From Flavobacterium sp. UBA7680 (GTDB lineage: Bacteria > Bacteroidota > Bacteroidia > Flavobacteriales > Flavobacteriaceae), in the NCBI RefSeq assembly GCF_002482975.1, contig NZ_DLHA01000019.1, positions 216,310-280,309 on the forward strand: a stretch of 64,000 nucleotides of DNA. Reading direction: 5' to 3'. Made by a program: the position numbers and the translations under genes. The notes beneath the pieces are model-generated. The model was not told the DNA's origin and did no database searches. It worked only from the letters and a program-made list of their open reading frames with translations. The first letter of the stretch is position 1; every line of letters begins with the position of its first letter. Below, piece by piece: positions 13,818-22,822 of this stretch.

Positions 13818-16331
13818 TTATTGCTTTATTAATTTCTTTGTAAACGATCCCTTATCGGTTTTAGCAACTACCAGATAAATTCCCGTTGATAAATCAGAAA
13901 CCGAAAAACTATTTGAAGGATATTCTTTTATGAGCGAACCCAATAAATTGTAAATTTTTACATTTCGGATTTCATCACTGCTGTCTATTGTTACAATATT
14001 TGAAGTTGGATTTGGATGAAGTACCAGATACGCATTTTCAAAAACTTCATCTTTAGTTCCAAGATTAGAAAGATCACCAACTTTCATTCCGTTTCCAAAA
14101 CTCGTAACCCAAAGTTCATTGGCATTATACGGATTAAAGAAAACACGTTCCGGCTGCTGAAACGGATAAGAATCAACCATAGAAAAAGTAGGCGTTGCCG
14201 AATTAATATTAGAAGAAATCCATAATCCCTGCCCTTCTGTAGTTAAGTAAATTTGATTTGCATTCGTTGGATTAAATGTAATTGAAGTTACCCTGTCAAT
14301 CGTTGAACCCGATAATTTAGTCCAGCTTGTACCACGATTTGTAGTTCTGTATAAACCGCCTAAACCATTTGGCGCACCGCCCCAACCGCTAAACACACAC
14401 GCATACCAAGTATTTTGTGCCGCATCATTAGGATCAATTACAACATCTTTTGTCCAATATTGCATTCCTGCATGCGAAACATCTGTCCACGAATTGTTTG
14501 CCGGAGTGTAAACAAATACACCAGAACTCGGCTGAAAACCAACATCTTCAACACGACGTCCAGAATAAGAACAAACCACTTTTCCGTCATTCAAAACATT
14601 AATACAAGCCGGATGTTTTTGTGTTCTCGGCGGGTTCGGTAAAAGTGTCCACGTTGAAGAAGCTAAAAGATTCAGGTTTGTTGTTTTATAAATTCCGCCA
14701 ACACCATTTCCGTTTGCATAATGAATTACACTCGCATAAGCCGTATTTGGGTTATTAGGATCAATCGCAATCCAAAAAACAGGATGATTAAAAACGTGAA
14801 GATTCTGCCATGTCTGCCCTTGATTTGTAGAATAAACAATCTTTCCGTTAGCATCATCCGCATCGAGCGTTTCATCAAACAATCGTGTACTTTGGTACAT
14901 ATCATGAATGTCTGACGTTGCCATAAACAAAGTTCCATTTGTTGGATGCGCCGCAATACGATAACTCGTATTTGCATTGTGTCCCGTATAATTAAATGAC
15001 CAAGACGAACCCGCATCATCACTTTTAATTCCTTTAATATCAGAGAAGCAAGACCATACTTTGTTTGCATTAATCCAATGCATTTGCCAGCTGGTTGTAT
15101 TCTCTAATCCGTTACTTTGGTACGAACGAAATTGCGGTGTCACAGCATTTGCAGCATTTTGCGAAGCAGTCGCAACATAAGCCTGCTGCCATGAAGTTCC
15201 TCCGTTTGATGTTTTATGTACAAAACCATAATCTCCAAAAATAACTTTACTGGAATTGTTTGGAGAAACAGCCATCCCAAAAGGACATTCGCCGTAAGAC
15301 CAGCCGCGGTCACCGCCTTGCCCGCTCCATCCTGTTGTTATATTTTGATTATTTGTTGTTATAAAAGTATTATTCCAATTCGTTCCTGCATTTATAGTTT
15401 TAAACACTGTAGGTCTTGCACTCGAATTACTTCCGCATAAATAAACCGTATTAATATCGTTTTTAGCCATTCCCACAAACATAGGAAAATCAACACCCGG
15501 CGTAATTCCCGTCATTTTTGAAACCCAGTTTCCTGAACCGTAATCTACCGAATATATTCCTTTTGGAAATCCCCAATAATCAGAACCCGGCATTCCTGCA
15601 TAAACACTATTAGTTAAAGCCGTAATACAAAAAAAGCGCGTTACGCCTCCTACTTTAGCGCCTGCAAAAGACCAAATTCTATCCGTAGCAGGAATTCCTG
15701 TTAATGCAGCAATGGTCCATGTTGTTCCACCATTTGCAGAAACCAAAACGCCATTATTAGTACCAATATAAATATTGTTTCCATCAAAGAAAACACCTCC
15801 TACGACTATCCCATTTCCGGTTGCAGCGGTATGAATACTGGTAAAACTTGTTCCGCCATTATTAGAAAAATAAATACGGTTGTATTGCGAAATTATAATT
15901 CGGTTTGGATTGTCGTAATCAGCATTTATGCTGTACAATTCCTCAGAATTGTTTGGATTTCCTGTTAATGGTGTCCAGGTAATTCCGTTATCAGTACTTT
16001 TCATAGGGCGCTGCATATCATTAGCATAACTAATCGTGTACAACAATCCCGGTGTCGAAGTATAACACACTTTTGAATTATGTCCGCCCCAAATTTGTCG
16101 GTGGTCAACCTGCGAATAATTCAGTCCAAAATCAGTCGTATGAAACAATTCTCCCATATCGCAAGAAGCATAATACTCATTGTCGTTATTAGGATTAAAT
16201 GCCATTGAAAACATGGCGCCGCCTCCGCCAATTCCCCGCGAGACAAATGTTGACGGTTGAGCAAACAGCGATTGAAATGACAATACTGCGCAAAAAATTA
16301 AAATAGTGGTTTTTAAGGTTTGGTGCCTCAT
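13818..16331 (-). CDS. Secreted GH74/sialidase-like beta-propeller with type IX sorting domain
   Basis: An 837-residue protein with a signal peptide (cleavage near SLFAQ, residue 25). Many repeats of the form S-x-D-x-G-x-T-W and T-x-N-x-G-x-S-W are spread over residues 30-740, as in GH74 xyloglucanases, sialidases and VPS10-type propellers. The last 70 or so residues (LHPNPTSNIVTI to GSFTKKLIKQ) form a type A C-terminal domain for the type IX secretion system, so the protein is probably surface-attached or released. The glycan target is unclear, and non-catalytic propellers look alike. Its promoter carries the TTAACAAATGTGAA palindrome. Confidence 0.8.
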   Translation of the reverse strand: MRHQTLKTTILIFCAVLSFQSLFAQPSTFVSRGIGGGGAMFSMAFNPNNDNEYYASCDMGELFHTTDFGLNYSQVDHRQIWGGHNSKVCYTSTPGLLYTISYANDMQRPMKSTDNGITWTPLTGNPNNSEELYSINADYDNPNRIIISQYNRIYFSNNGGTSFTSIHTAATGNGIVVGGVFFDGNNIYIGTNNGVLVSANGGTTWTIAALTGIPATDRIWSFAGAKVGGVTRFFCITALTNSVYAGMPGSDYWGFPKGIYSVDYGSGNWVSKMTGITPGVDFPMFVGMAKNDINTVYLCGSNSSARPTVFKTINAGTNWNNTFITTNNQNITTGWSGQGGDRGWSYGECPFGMAVSPNNSSKVIFGDYGFVHKTSNGGTSWQQAYVATASQNAANAVTPQFRSYQSNGLENTTSWQMHWINANKVWSCFSDIKGIKSDDAGSSWSFNYTGHNANTSYRIAAHPTNGTLFMATSDIHDMYQSTRLFDETLDADDANGKIVYSTNQGQTWQNLHVFNHPVFWIAIDPNNPNTAYASVIHYANGNGVGGIYKTTNLNLLASSTWTLLPNPPRTQKHPACINVLNDGKVVCSYSGRRVEDVGFQPSSGVFVYTPANNSWTDVSHAGMQYWTKDVVIDPNDAAQNTWYACVFSGWGGAPNGLGGLYRTTNRGTSWTKLSGSTIDRVTSITFNPTNANQIYLTTEGQGLWISSNINSATPTFSMVDSYPFQQPERVFFNPYNANELWVTSFGNGMKVGDLSNLGTKDEVFENAYLVLHPNPTSNIVTIDSSDEIRNVKIYNLLGSLIKEYPSNSFSVSDLSTGIYLVVAKTDKGSFTKKLIKQ

Positions 16332-16459
16332 AGTGTAAAGATTTGGTTAAGTTTGTTTTTGTTAGATTCGGTAAAAAATACGCGCAAAAGCCGGGGGTTA
16401 GCTTTTGTACAATTAAAAATTGCGATTTTTACATAGGTCAAATTTACATGGTTATTTCA

Positions 16460-16503
16460 CAAAATTAACAGCATATTAAAAGTAATTTATTCACATTTGT
16501 TAA
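16460..16503 (-). promoter_or_regulatory. Crp/Fnr-like promoter of the beta-propeller gene
   Basis: On the minus strand, TTAACAAATGTGAA (16503-16490) is followed at the fixed offset of 37 bp by TAATTTTG (octamer 16467-16460). The 310-bp gap 16332-16641 contains this promoter and a second, divergent one at 16575-16618. Confidence 0.72.
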
Positions 16504-16574
16504 TAAATTATGTTTTTTATTTCATTATGTGATGTTTTCTTTTAAACTTATATTGGCGTCACTGCCAGATATTC

Positions 16575-16618
16575 TTAACAAATGTGAACGAAAAGCAGGC
16601 ATGTCGTCGCTAATTTTG
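16575..16618 (+). promoter_or_regulatory. Crp/Fnr-like promoter of the GNAT gene at 16642
   Basis: TTAACAAATGTGAA (16575-16588) and TAATTTTG (16611-16618). The first 19 bp of this site match the site at 22755 exactly, and the 14-bp core is an inverted copy of 16490-16503. Confidence 0.72.
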
Positions 16619-16641
16619 TATCGAATTAAAATTTTAAAAAC

Positions 16642-17076
16642 ATGAACGAATTAGTATATCGGAAGGCATTAGAAACAGATATGGATTATTTGCTTCAGCT
16701 TCGCAAAGAAACTATGAGCGAACATTTAATCAATTCCGGGATTGTTTCTAATGATGAAGATCAGTTATTGCGAATCAATTATCTTTTTGATCAGGCTAAA
16801 ATTGTAGTTTTAGACAATGAAAATGTTGGTCTTTTAAAATTAGATGAAAAAGAAAACAGAATTGAAATTGTACAAATTCAAATTGATCCCAAATTCCAGA
16901 AAAAAGGACTTGGACAGCAAATTATTAAAGAAGTTATCAAAAATGCTTTAGCCGAAAAGAAGGAATTAGTTTTAAGCGTATTAAAAGCAAATCCGGCCAA
17001 AGAATTATATGAAAGACTGGGATTTAAAATAATTGACGAAGATGAATTTTCGTTTATGATGTTGTTTGTTATTTAA
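16642..17076 (+). CDS. GNAT-family N-acetyltransferase
   Basis: A 144-residue protein with GNAT motif A QKKGLGQQIIKEV (about residues 94-106) and the motif B region LSVLKANPAKELYERLGFKI, typical of small-molecule acetyltransferases. The acceptor is unknown. It is divergent from the beta-propeller gene and has its own Crp-like promoter, with predicted transcription start near 16624. It is followed 55 bp later by a LytTR regulator gene that may be separately transcribed. Confidence 0.85.
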   Translation: MNELVYRKALETDMDYLLQLRKETMSEHLINSGIVSNDEDQLLRINYLFDQAKIVVLDNENVGLLKLDEKENRIEIVQIQIDPKFQKKGLGQQIIKEVIKNALAEKKELVLSVLKANPAKELYERLGFKIIDEDEFSFMMLFVI

Positions 17077-17130
17077 AAATATCCAACCTAATATTTGTTT
17101 AAATTTGTTCTTTCATCTTAATCGAGTTTT

Positions 17131-17946
17131 ATGAATGTTTGGAAACAAAAGGATATTAAATTATTTCTAATCGTAATTCCGGTAATTAATTTGATCAATT
17201 ACTTTATTACCTACAACAACGTATCCTTCAATTTCTATTTCTTCATTACTTTTCTGATTGATACGGCTCAGGGCTATTTTGCGTGGCTTATAATTCGGTA
17301 TATTATTATAAAAATGGAAATGAAAAGTCCGCTGATTCACTTTTCATTTGAACGAATTTTAAAACAGCTCATTTTGACTTCTGTTATAGGATTAGCAATC
17401 ATTATTTTACTTACCGAAATTTTAAACGCCGCAGCCAGAGATACTCCCGTTCCTTTGAGCTTTTATTTTCTGGATATCTGGATTTACTTTATCTGGATTT
17501 TAGTTATTAATGGGGTTTACATCGGAATGTATTATTTTTTGATTTGGAGAAACTCGGAACAAAAATTATTAGGTTCTCAAAACTTAAAAGCAGAAGGAAT
17601 CAATGTTAAAATAGGAAACAAAAACAGTAAAATTGCCCTTAATTCTATTGCCGGATTTTATGTGGAAGACAATGTTAGTTTTGTAATTGACAAAGATTCT
17701 AAATCGTATATTATAGAAAGTTCCCTTGAAAATTTAGAGTATAAACTGCCTCCCGAAATTTTCTTTAGAATTAATAGAAAATACATTCTTAACCGAAGCT
17801 CCATTGTATCGTTTAAAAGAATTGAAAACAACAAATTATTAATTCTAACCATCGATAATAATGTAATTCCCGCCGAACTTACTTTAAGCAGACTAAAATC
17901 GCCTGCATTTAAAAAGTGGTTTGAAAAAGATATGCTGGAACTTTAG
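17131..17946 (+). CDS. Membrane-bound LytTR-family transcriptional regulator
   Basis: The 271-residue protein has about four membrane helices in residues 10-150 and then a LytTR DNA-binding domain (about 165-268: KIALNSIAGFYVEDN, IVSFKRIENNKLLIL, SRLKSPAFKKWF). It lacks a receiver domain, so the signal is probably sensed in the membrane. It is a paralogue of the gene at 25712, with the same layout and near-identical landmarks. The next gene, a serine hydrolase, has two repeat elements 22 bp apart before its promoter. That fits the tandem-site binding of LytTR proteins, so this regulator probably controls the gene at 18055. Confidence 0.85.
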   Translation: MNVWKQKDIKLFLIVIPVINLINYFITYNNVSFNFYFFITFLIDTAQGYFAWLIIRYIIIKMEMKSPLIHFSFERILKQLILTSVIGLAIIILLTEILNAAARDTPVPLSFYFLDIWIYFIWILVINGVYIGMYYFLIWRNSEQKLLGSQNLKAEGINVKIGNKNSKIALNSIAGFYVEDNVSFVIDKDSKSYIIESSLENLEYKLPPEIFFRINRKYILNRSSIVSFKRIENNKLLILTIDNNVIPAELTLSRLKSPAFKKWFEKDMLEL

Positions 17947-17949
17947 TGC

Positions 17950-18029
17950 GTTTCAACTCTAAATTCAATACGCTTCGGCTTTAAAACCCAATAAATAAGG
18001 TGTTTTGTTTTTTCATGAAAATATATTTG
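17950..18029 (+). promoter_or_regulatory. LytTR-like direct repeat and promoter
   Basis: GTTTCAAC (17950-17957) and GCTTCGGC (17972-17979) are spaced 22 bp apart, followed by CTTTAAAACCC and an octamer TATATTTG (18022-18029). The reverse complement of the first repeat (AGAGTTGAAA) is close to the known LytTR half-site, which has a central GTT. A similar array precedes the gene at 26855. Confidence 0.5.
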
Positions 18030-18054
18030 CTCCAAATTTTAAACAAATAATATC

Positions 18055-19188
18055 ATGAAACAATTCATTTTTAAAATTGCAATCTTTATTGTTTTGCCAT
18101 TTTTAAGTTATGCACAAACCACTAATTTTGATCAAAAAGAAACGGTTATAGATTCTATTATGAAAACCAAATTAGTTTTTAAAGGGAAAAAACCAGTTCA
18201 CAGTTTTCTTCTTTATGGAAAAAATAATACAACCGGATTTGAAATCAATAAAGGCGTTGGAATCATCGGAAGAAATAATACTCCCGTTGACGAAAACTAT
18301 CAATACAATACCGCCAGTATTACCAAAACATTTGTAGCCGCAATAATCCTTCAGTTAGAAGAAGAAGGAAAATTAAAAATAACAGATAAAGCGATACAAT
18401 ATTTAGCAAATGATGCAAATGTAAGATTCGAAAAAATCAATTATTTTACAGAAATTTCAATTGAAATGCTTTTGAATCATACTTCGGGAATTGCGGATGT
18501 TTTTACAGATGCCGAAACTAAATTCAATATAAGTGTTCTCTTTCATAAAAAAAGACAATACACGCCGCAAATGTTGATGGATAAATTTTATAAATATAAG
18601 CTGAATGAAAAGTTCTTTAACAAACCCGGCGAAGGCTATCATTATTCTGATATTAATTATATGATGCTTGGCTTTATTATCGAAAAAATTACGAATCAAT
18701 CGCTGCCGCAAGCTATTAGAGAACGTATTTTGGAACCTTTAAAAATGGAAAATACGTATTTTGAATATTATGAACCAATTCATGGAAACGGCAAACGCGC
18801 AGATTCTTATTTGAACCGTATTAATATGACTAAAAATATTAATACATCTTATGAATGGGCTGGCGGCGGACTGGTTTCGACCACAAAAGAACTGGGCATT
18901 TTTATTGAAGCTTTATTCGATTTAAAACTCTTTAAAAACGAAAAAACATTAGAGAAAATGATTGACATAACGGCAACAAAAAAACTGGATGCTCATTATG
19001 GACTTGGACTTTATAAATATGATTTTAACGGAAAAACATTTTACGGTCACGGCGGATTTTACGGTTCAATTCTTGCTTACAATCCTGCCGATAAAGTTAC
19101 AATTTCGGCTAATATTGGGCAGGCCTTTGCTCCTTTTAATACCGGAGAACTTATTCAGGAGTTAGTGAAAATTATTTCAAATCCTTAA
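18055..19188 (+). CDS. Secreted serine hydrolase, beta-lactamase class C / PBP family
   Basis: A 377-residue protein with a signal peptide (cleavage near SYAQ, residue 21). S88-I-T-K91 is the active-site SxxK. HYSDINYM provides the second catalytic Tyr motif (Y-S-D variant of YxN), and FYGHGGFYGS near residue 337 provides the third (HxG). Such proteins are D-aminopeptidases, esterases or beta-lactamase relatives in the periplasm; resistance should not be assumed. It follows a LytTR gene and has LytTR-like repeats upstream. A DUF1272 gene follows after 66 bp. Confidence 0.85.
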   Translation: MKQFIFKIAIFIVLPFLSYAQTTNFDQKETVIDSIMKTKLVFKGKKPVHSFLLYGKNNTTGFEINKGVGIIGRNNTPVDENYQYNTASITKTFVAAIILQLEEEGKLKITDKAIQYLANDANVRFEKINYFTEISIEMLLNHTSGIADVFTDAETKFNISVLFHKKRQYTPQMLMDKFYKYKLNEKFFNKPGEGYHYSDINYMMLGFIIEKITNQSLPQAIRERILEPLKMENTYFEYYEPIHGNGKRADSYLNRINMTKNINTSYEWAGGGLVSTTKELGIFIEALFDLKLFKNEKTLEKMIDITATKKLDAHYGLGLYKYDFNGKTFYGHGGFYGSILAYNPADKVTISANIGQAFAPFNTGELIQELVKIISNP

Positions 19189-19228
19189 CAATTTCAATAT
19201 CAAAAAACAATAACAATTTCAATATCAA
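19187..19228 (+). repeat. Short direct repeat
   Basis: AACAATTTCAATATCAA occurs at 19187-19203 and 19212-19228 in the short gap before the DUF1272 gene. It is probably low-complexity AT-rich sequence; a regulatory role is not supported. Confidence 0.4.
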
Positions 19229-19254
19229 TATTAATATTAATAAAATCAAACATT

Positions 19255-19545
19255 ATGTTAGAAATAAGAACCAATTGCGAGCATTGTAACAAATCTTTGC
19301 CAAACGATAGTTCAGAAGCCATGATATGCAGTTTTGAGTGTACGTTTTGCAGCGACTGTGTAACGAATGTATTAGAAAATGTCTGCCCGAATTGCGGCGG
19401 TGGTTTTGAAAAAAGGCCGACACGTCCAGCACAATCTCTTATAAAGAATCCTGTAAAAACAGAAATAATCCTAAAACCTGTTGATCTGGAAGTGTTTAAA
19501 ACTTTAAAACAAAAAAATAAAGATATTGATCCTAGAAAACGTTAG
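19255..19545 (+). CDS. DUF1272 zinc-ribbon-like protein
   Basis: This 96-residue protein has the DUF1272 core MLEIRTNCEHCNKSLP, FECTFCSDCV and CPNCGGGFEKRP. Eight cysteines lie in four pairs, consistent with two zinc sites. The C-terminal 35 residues are basic and probably disordered. Function is unknown; in many genomes it accompanies small-molecule metabolism genes. It may be cotranscribed with the serine hydrolase, and a terminator follows at 19561. Confidence 0.82.
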   Translation: MLEIRTNCEHCNKSLPNDSSEAMICSFECTFCSDCVTNVLENVCPNCGGGFEKRPTRPAQSLIKNPVKTEIILKPVDLEVFKTLKQKNKDIDPRKR

Positions 19546-19560
19546 ATCATAATTAGTAGT

Positions 19561-19596
19561 AAATCGGGACATTAGTTTTGTTCCGATTTTTTGTTT
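19561..19596. terminator. Intrinsic terminator between convergent genes
   Basis: A 10-bp stem (AAATCGGGAC with GTTCCGATTT, one G-T pair) followed by a T-rich run, between DUF1272 (plus) and the hxlR-type gene (minus). Confidence 0.7.
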
Positions 19597-19614
19597 TTAG
19601 AAGAAATTCTATTG

Positions 19615-19926
19615 TTATAAAAAACGCTCTAATTGATAGAAAACTGCGGTAAGTTCTTTTCCTTTTTCTGTCAATTCATATTCTACATGAAGCGGTTTCA
19701 GCTTAATTACTTTTCTTTCGAGTAAACCATCGTGTTCCATTTCTTTTAATGAAGAAGCGATTGATTGTTTATTTGAACCTTCAATTTCTCGCAAAAGACT
19801 ACTAAACCGAACCGTATTATCGACCACCAAGCGAAAAATTTGCGGTTTCCACTTTCCTGCAAAAAGCTTTAAAACCTCTTCGGCTGGGCAGTTATCGATT
19901 TTATCTTCAATTTTTTTAGTAGTCAT
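19615..19926 (-). CDS. HxlR-family transcriptional regulator
   Basis: This 103-residue winged-helix protein begins DNCPAEEVLKLFAGKWKPQIFRLV, the HxlR signature with one Cys near residue 13, and continues with FSSLLREIEGSNKQSIASSLKEMEHDGLLERKV. HxlR proteins often sense quinones, aldehydes or oxidants by Cys modification. It is divergent from an old yellow enzyme gene with a 72-bp gap, so it most likely controls that gene and itself. A second HxlR gene is at 47380. Confidence 0.87.
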   Translation of the reverse strand: MTTKKIEDKIDNCPAEEVLKLFAGKWKPQIFRLVVDNTVRFSSLLREIEGSNKQSIASSLKEMEHDGLLERKVIKLKPLHVEYELTEKGKELTAVFYQLERFL

Positions 19927-19998
19927 AAATTTTTGACTTATTGTGTAATATAAATTGTTGCTGGAACTTTGCGTAAAATTATTTAAAATAAATGAATT

Positions 19999-21069
19999 AT
20001 GAATACTGAAAAACTTTTTAGTGCTTTAGATTTTAACGGTCTAAAACTAAACAATAGAATTGTAATGGCTCCTATGACACGATCAAGAGCGATTAATAAT
20101 GTTCCGAATGATTTAATGGCTTTGTATTATGAACAAAGAGCAACAGCCGGATTAATAATTACCGAAGGCACTGCAACATCTGCCAATGCATTAGGATATG
20201 CGAGAATTCCCGGAATCTACAATCAGGAACAAATTGAAGGCTGGAAAAAAACAACAAACGCTGTACACAAAAAAGGCGGAAAGATTTTTACACAGCTTAT
20301 GCATGTGGGGAGAATTGCCCACAAAGACAATCTTCCTGCCAACGGAATAATTGTAGCACCTTCTGCAATTTCTGCAGAAACCGATATGTGGACCGATGCT
20401 AACGGAATGCAAAAAACTGAAACACCGAAAGAACTATCTCATGATGAGATTCAAAACCTGATTCAGGAATTTGTTCAGGCGGCTCAAAATGCAATCGAAG
20501 CAGGATTTGACGGCGTAGAAATTCACAGCGCAAACGGTTATTTATTAGAGCAGTTTTTAAATCCAAATTCAAACGTAAGAACAGATGAATATGGCGGAAG
20601 CGTTGAAAACAGAAGCCGTTTTATTTTAGAAATTACGAAAGCTGTTGCAGCAAGTATTGGCTCAGCTAAAGTTGGAATCAGACTTTCGCCATACGGAACT
20701 TTTAACACGATGCCGGTTTATGATGAAATCTTTAAAACGTATGATTATTTGTCTGCCGAATTAAACAAATTAGATATCGCTTATTTACATCTTATTGATT
20801 ATGCGGCAAGAGCATCTGAGGAAGGTTTGAACTTAATTCAAAAAATAAGAACCAATTTCAATAACGCCTTGATTTTAAATGGCGGTTATACAAAAGAAAG
20901 AGCTTTAGTTGGTTTAGAAAATGATAAAGCCGATTTAATTTCTTTTGGTTCGAGCTTTATTTCAAATCCAAATTTACCTTATAAATTAGAAAATAATCTG
21001 GAATTGACTCCGGCTGATCCAAGCACTTTTTATATGCCAGATGAAAAAGGATATACGGATTATGTATAA
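19999..21069 (+). CDS. Old yellow enzyme, NemA-like alkene reductase
   Basis: A 356-residue FMN-binding TIM barrel of the OYE family. Landmarks are VMAPMTRSRA near residue 25, QLMHVGRIAH near residue 96, DGVEIHSANGYLLEQFLNP (His-Ser-Ala-Asn with the catalytic region) and RTDEYGGSVENRSRF. It should reduce activated C=C bonds of enals, enones and nitro compounds with NADPH, as in NemA. It is under the divergent HxlR gene. The 3' end overlaps the DsbA-like lipoprotein gene by 8 bp, so the two are coupled. Confidence 0.9.
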   Translation: MNTEKLFSALDFNGLKLNNRIVMAPMTRSRAINNVPNDLMALYYEQRATAGLIITEGTATSANALGYARIPGIYNQEQIEGWKKTTNAVHKKGGKIFTQLMHVGRIAHKDNLPANGIIVAPSAISAETDMWTDANGMQKTETPKELSHDEIQNLIQEFVQAAQNAIEAGFDGVEIHSANGYLLEQFLNPNSNVRTDEYGGSVENRSRFILEITKAVAASIGSAKVGIRLSPYGTFNTMPVYDEIFKTYDYLSAELNKLDIAYLHLIDYAARASEEGLNLIQKIRTNFNNALILNGGYTKERALVGLENDKADLISFGSSFISNPNLPYKLENNLELTPADPSTFYMPDEKGYTDYV

Positions 21070-22051
21070 GTTAATCTTAATCACAACATTCCTATTTATT
21101 AATTGTAACAGTCAAAATTCAAAAATGAAACAAGAAAACAACAATCCGCTTTTATGCGATCCTGAAAGCGGAATCTGCGAAATGCCTTCTTACCAAAAAA
21201 GTAAAGAAGACGAAATAAAAACTGAAACTGAAAAACCGATCAAAATAGTTTATTTTACTGATCCTATTTGTTCTTCGTGCTGGGGAATTGAACCGCAATT
21301 GCGAAAACTGAAATTAGAATATGGAACTAATTTTGAAATCGAATACCGTATGGGCGGACTTTTAAAAGACTGGTCGTACAGCAGCGGCGGAATAAGTAAA
21401 CCAAGCGATGTGGCGCATCATTGGGACGAAGTAAGTTTGTATTATGAAATGCCAATTGATGGCGATGTTTGGTTAGAAGATCCGTTAGCGTCTTCCTACC
21501 CTGCTTCTATCGCTTTTAAAGCGGCTCAAATACAAAACAAGGAAAAAGCAATTCAGTATTTAAGAAGAATCCGAGAAATGGTTTTTCTGGAAAAGAAGAA
21601 TATCGCGAAGTTTGAAATACTTCAAAAAGCCGCTTTAGAAGTTGGTTTAGATACCGAAAAATTCAAAGCCGATTATGAAGGAACGGCAAAGGAATTATTC
21701 AATGAAGATTTAGAAGTTACCAGGAAATACGGCGTGCGAGGATTTCCAACTTTATTTTTGAGCAATCAAAAAGATAATCAACTTGTAATTAATGGTTTTC
21801 AACCTTATCAAAACTTTGAAAAAGCCATTTTGCAATTGTATCCAAATGCTGAAAAAACAGATATTAATAAAGGTTACAGTTATTTGTTTGGAAAATATGC
21901 AACATTAACAACTAAAGAATATGCTGTTTTAAGCAATCAATCAACTCGTGAAGCCGAAAAGTTTTTAAGCGATTTGGCGCATCAGAATAAATTAAAAAAG
22001 ATCACTTCAAAAAATGGAAATTTATGGCAGTTAAAAGATTCTGGTAATTAA
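21062..22051 (+). CDS. DsbA-family (FrnE-like) thioredoxin-fold lipoprotein
   Basis: The product is about 329 residues. The N-terminus is a lipoprotein signal (LITTFLFINCNSQ), followed by a linker and a DsbA/FrnE fold with active site CSSC in YFTDPICSSCWGIEP near residue 82. The cis-Pro loop is in GVRGFPTLFLSN. The extra segment CDPESGICEMP before the fold holds two more cysteines. Met 21062 is chosen because it gives a clean lipoprotein signal and overlaps the OYE stop by 8 bp. It probably handles disulfides in the periplasm or outer membrane; the operon partner suggests electrophile damage. Confidence 0.82.
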   Translation: MYKLILITTFLFINCNSQNSKMKQENNNPLLCDPESGICEMPSYQKSKEDEIKTETEKPIKIVYFTDPICSSCWGIEPQLRKLKLEYGTNFEIEYRMGGLLKDWSYSSGGISKPSDVAHHWDEVSLYYEMPIDGDVWLEDPLASSYPASIAFKAAQIQNKEKAIQYLRRIREMVFLEKKNIAKFEILQKAALEVGLDTEKFKADYEGTAKELFNEDLEVTRKYGVRGFPTLFLSNQKDNQLVINGFQPYQNFEKAILQLYPNAEKTDINKGYSYLFGKYATLTTKEYAVLSNQSTREAEKFLSDLAHQNKLKKITSKNGNLWQLKDSGN

Positions 22052-22152
22052 CCCGAATTTCTAACAACCCTAATGAAACAGCCGCATCGCTGCAGCATGC
22101 CGGCTTAACATTGGGAAATAAAATGCTGTTTTATTTTCTGTATTAGTTTTTT

Positions 22153-22160
22153 TATCTTTG
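22153..22160 (+). promoter_or_regulatory. -7 octamer of the crp-type gene
   Basis: TATCTTTG fits TAnnTTTG and places transcription start near 22166. This argues for the ATG at 22179 rather than the upstream ATG at 22158. No Crp-like palindrome is seen at the standard offset. Confidence 0.5.
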
Positions 22161-22178
22161 AAATATAAATCCACTACC

Positions 22179-22739
22179 ATGTACGACCAACTGATAAAAA
22201 AGATAAAAACCATTCATTCTTTTACAGATGAAGAGATTGATTTTTTTATCAGCAAACTCAAGGAACGCTTTATTCCGAAAGGAGAACATTTCCTGATGGA
22301 AGGTCAAGTCAGCAGGCATTTAGGTTTTATTGTTTCGGGAATTGGAATGCATTACAGGAATTATGAAGGCGTAGAAATTCCGACTGATTTTACTGTTGAA
22401 AATGAATGGCTGGGTTACTTAAACAGCTTTACCAACAAAACAGTTTCTGATATGAATATCAAAGTATTAGAAGATACACAGCTGCTTCTTTTATCAGCAG
22501 AAGATTTTGAAACCGTTTATATGTTTCAACCCAAATTTATGATCTTAAAAGATTATTATACAGAGCTTTCCTTTATCAGTAATACGCGCCACACAGCCGA
22601 TCTGGCCATGCTTGACGCCAAACAGCGCTATTATAAATTCATGAAAGACAAAGCAGATCTTGCTAATCGTGTTCCCCAATATTATATTGCTGCTTATTTA
22701 GGAATTAAACCTCAATCACTCAGCAGAATACGAAAATAA
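22179..22739 (+). CDS. Crp/Fnr-family transcriptional regulator
   Basis: The product is about 186 residues, with a cyclic-nucleotide-binding-like barrel (ERFIPKGEHFLMEGQVSRHLGFIVSG) and a C-terminal helix-turn-helix NRVPQYYIAAYLGIKPQSLSRIRK. It differs from the 11863 protein in the recognition helix (KPQSLSRIR against TPQFLSMLR). It lies directly upstream of an outer-membrane protein gene whose promoter has the palindrome TTAACAAATGTGAA. It is therefore the best local candidate to bind that class of site, also found at 13709, 16490 and 16575. Confidence 0.87.
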   Translation: MYDQLIKKIKTIHSFTDEEIDFFISKLKERFIPKGEHFLMEGQVSRHLGFIVSGIGMHYRNYEGVEIPTDFTVENEWLGYLNSFTNKTVSDMNIKVLEDTQLLLLSAEDFETVYMFQPKFMILKDYYTELSFISNTRHTADLAMLDAKQRYYKFMKDKADLANRVPQYYIAAYLGIKPQSLSRIRK

Positions 22740-22754
22740 ACCTACTGTTTTTTA

Positions 22755-22798
22755 TTAACAAATGTGAACGAAACTGTTCGCTGTAGCTGCCAATTTTG
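22755..22798 (+). promoter_or_regulatory. Crp/Fnr-like promoter of the outer-membrane protein gene
   Basis: TTAACAAATGTGAA (22755-22768) and CAATTTTG (22791-22798). The offset of 37 bp equals that of the copies at 16575 and, inverted, 16503 and 13722. Transcription should start near 22804, so translation cannot begin at the ATG at 22796. Confidence 0.72.
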
Positions 22799-22822
22799 CA
22801 TCATAATTTTTATACTAAATTA

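Noticed and set aside
18055..19188. Beta-lactamase resistance gene
   Set aside because: The SxxK family is broad and includes peptidases and esterases; nothing in the context supports antibiotic resistance.
22796..22822. Upstream start for the outer-membrane protein
   Set aside because: The ATG lies inside the -7 octamer at 22791-22798.
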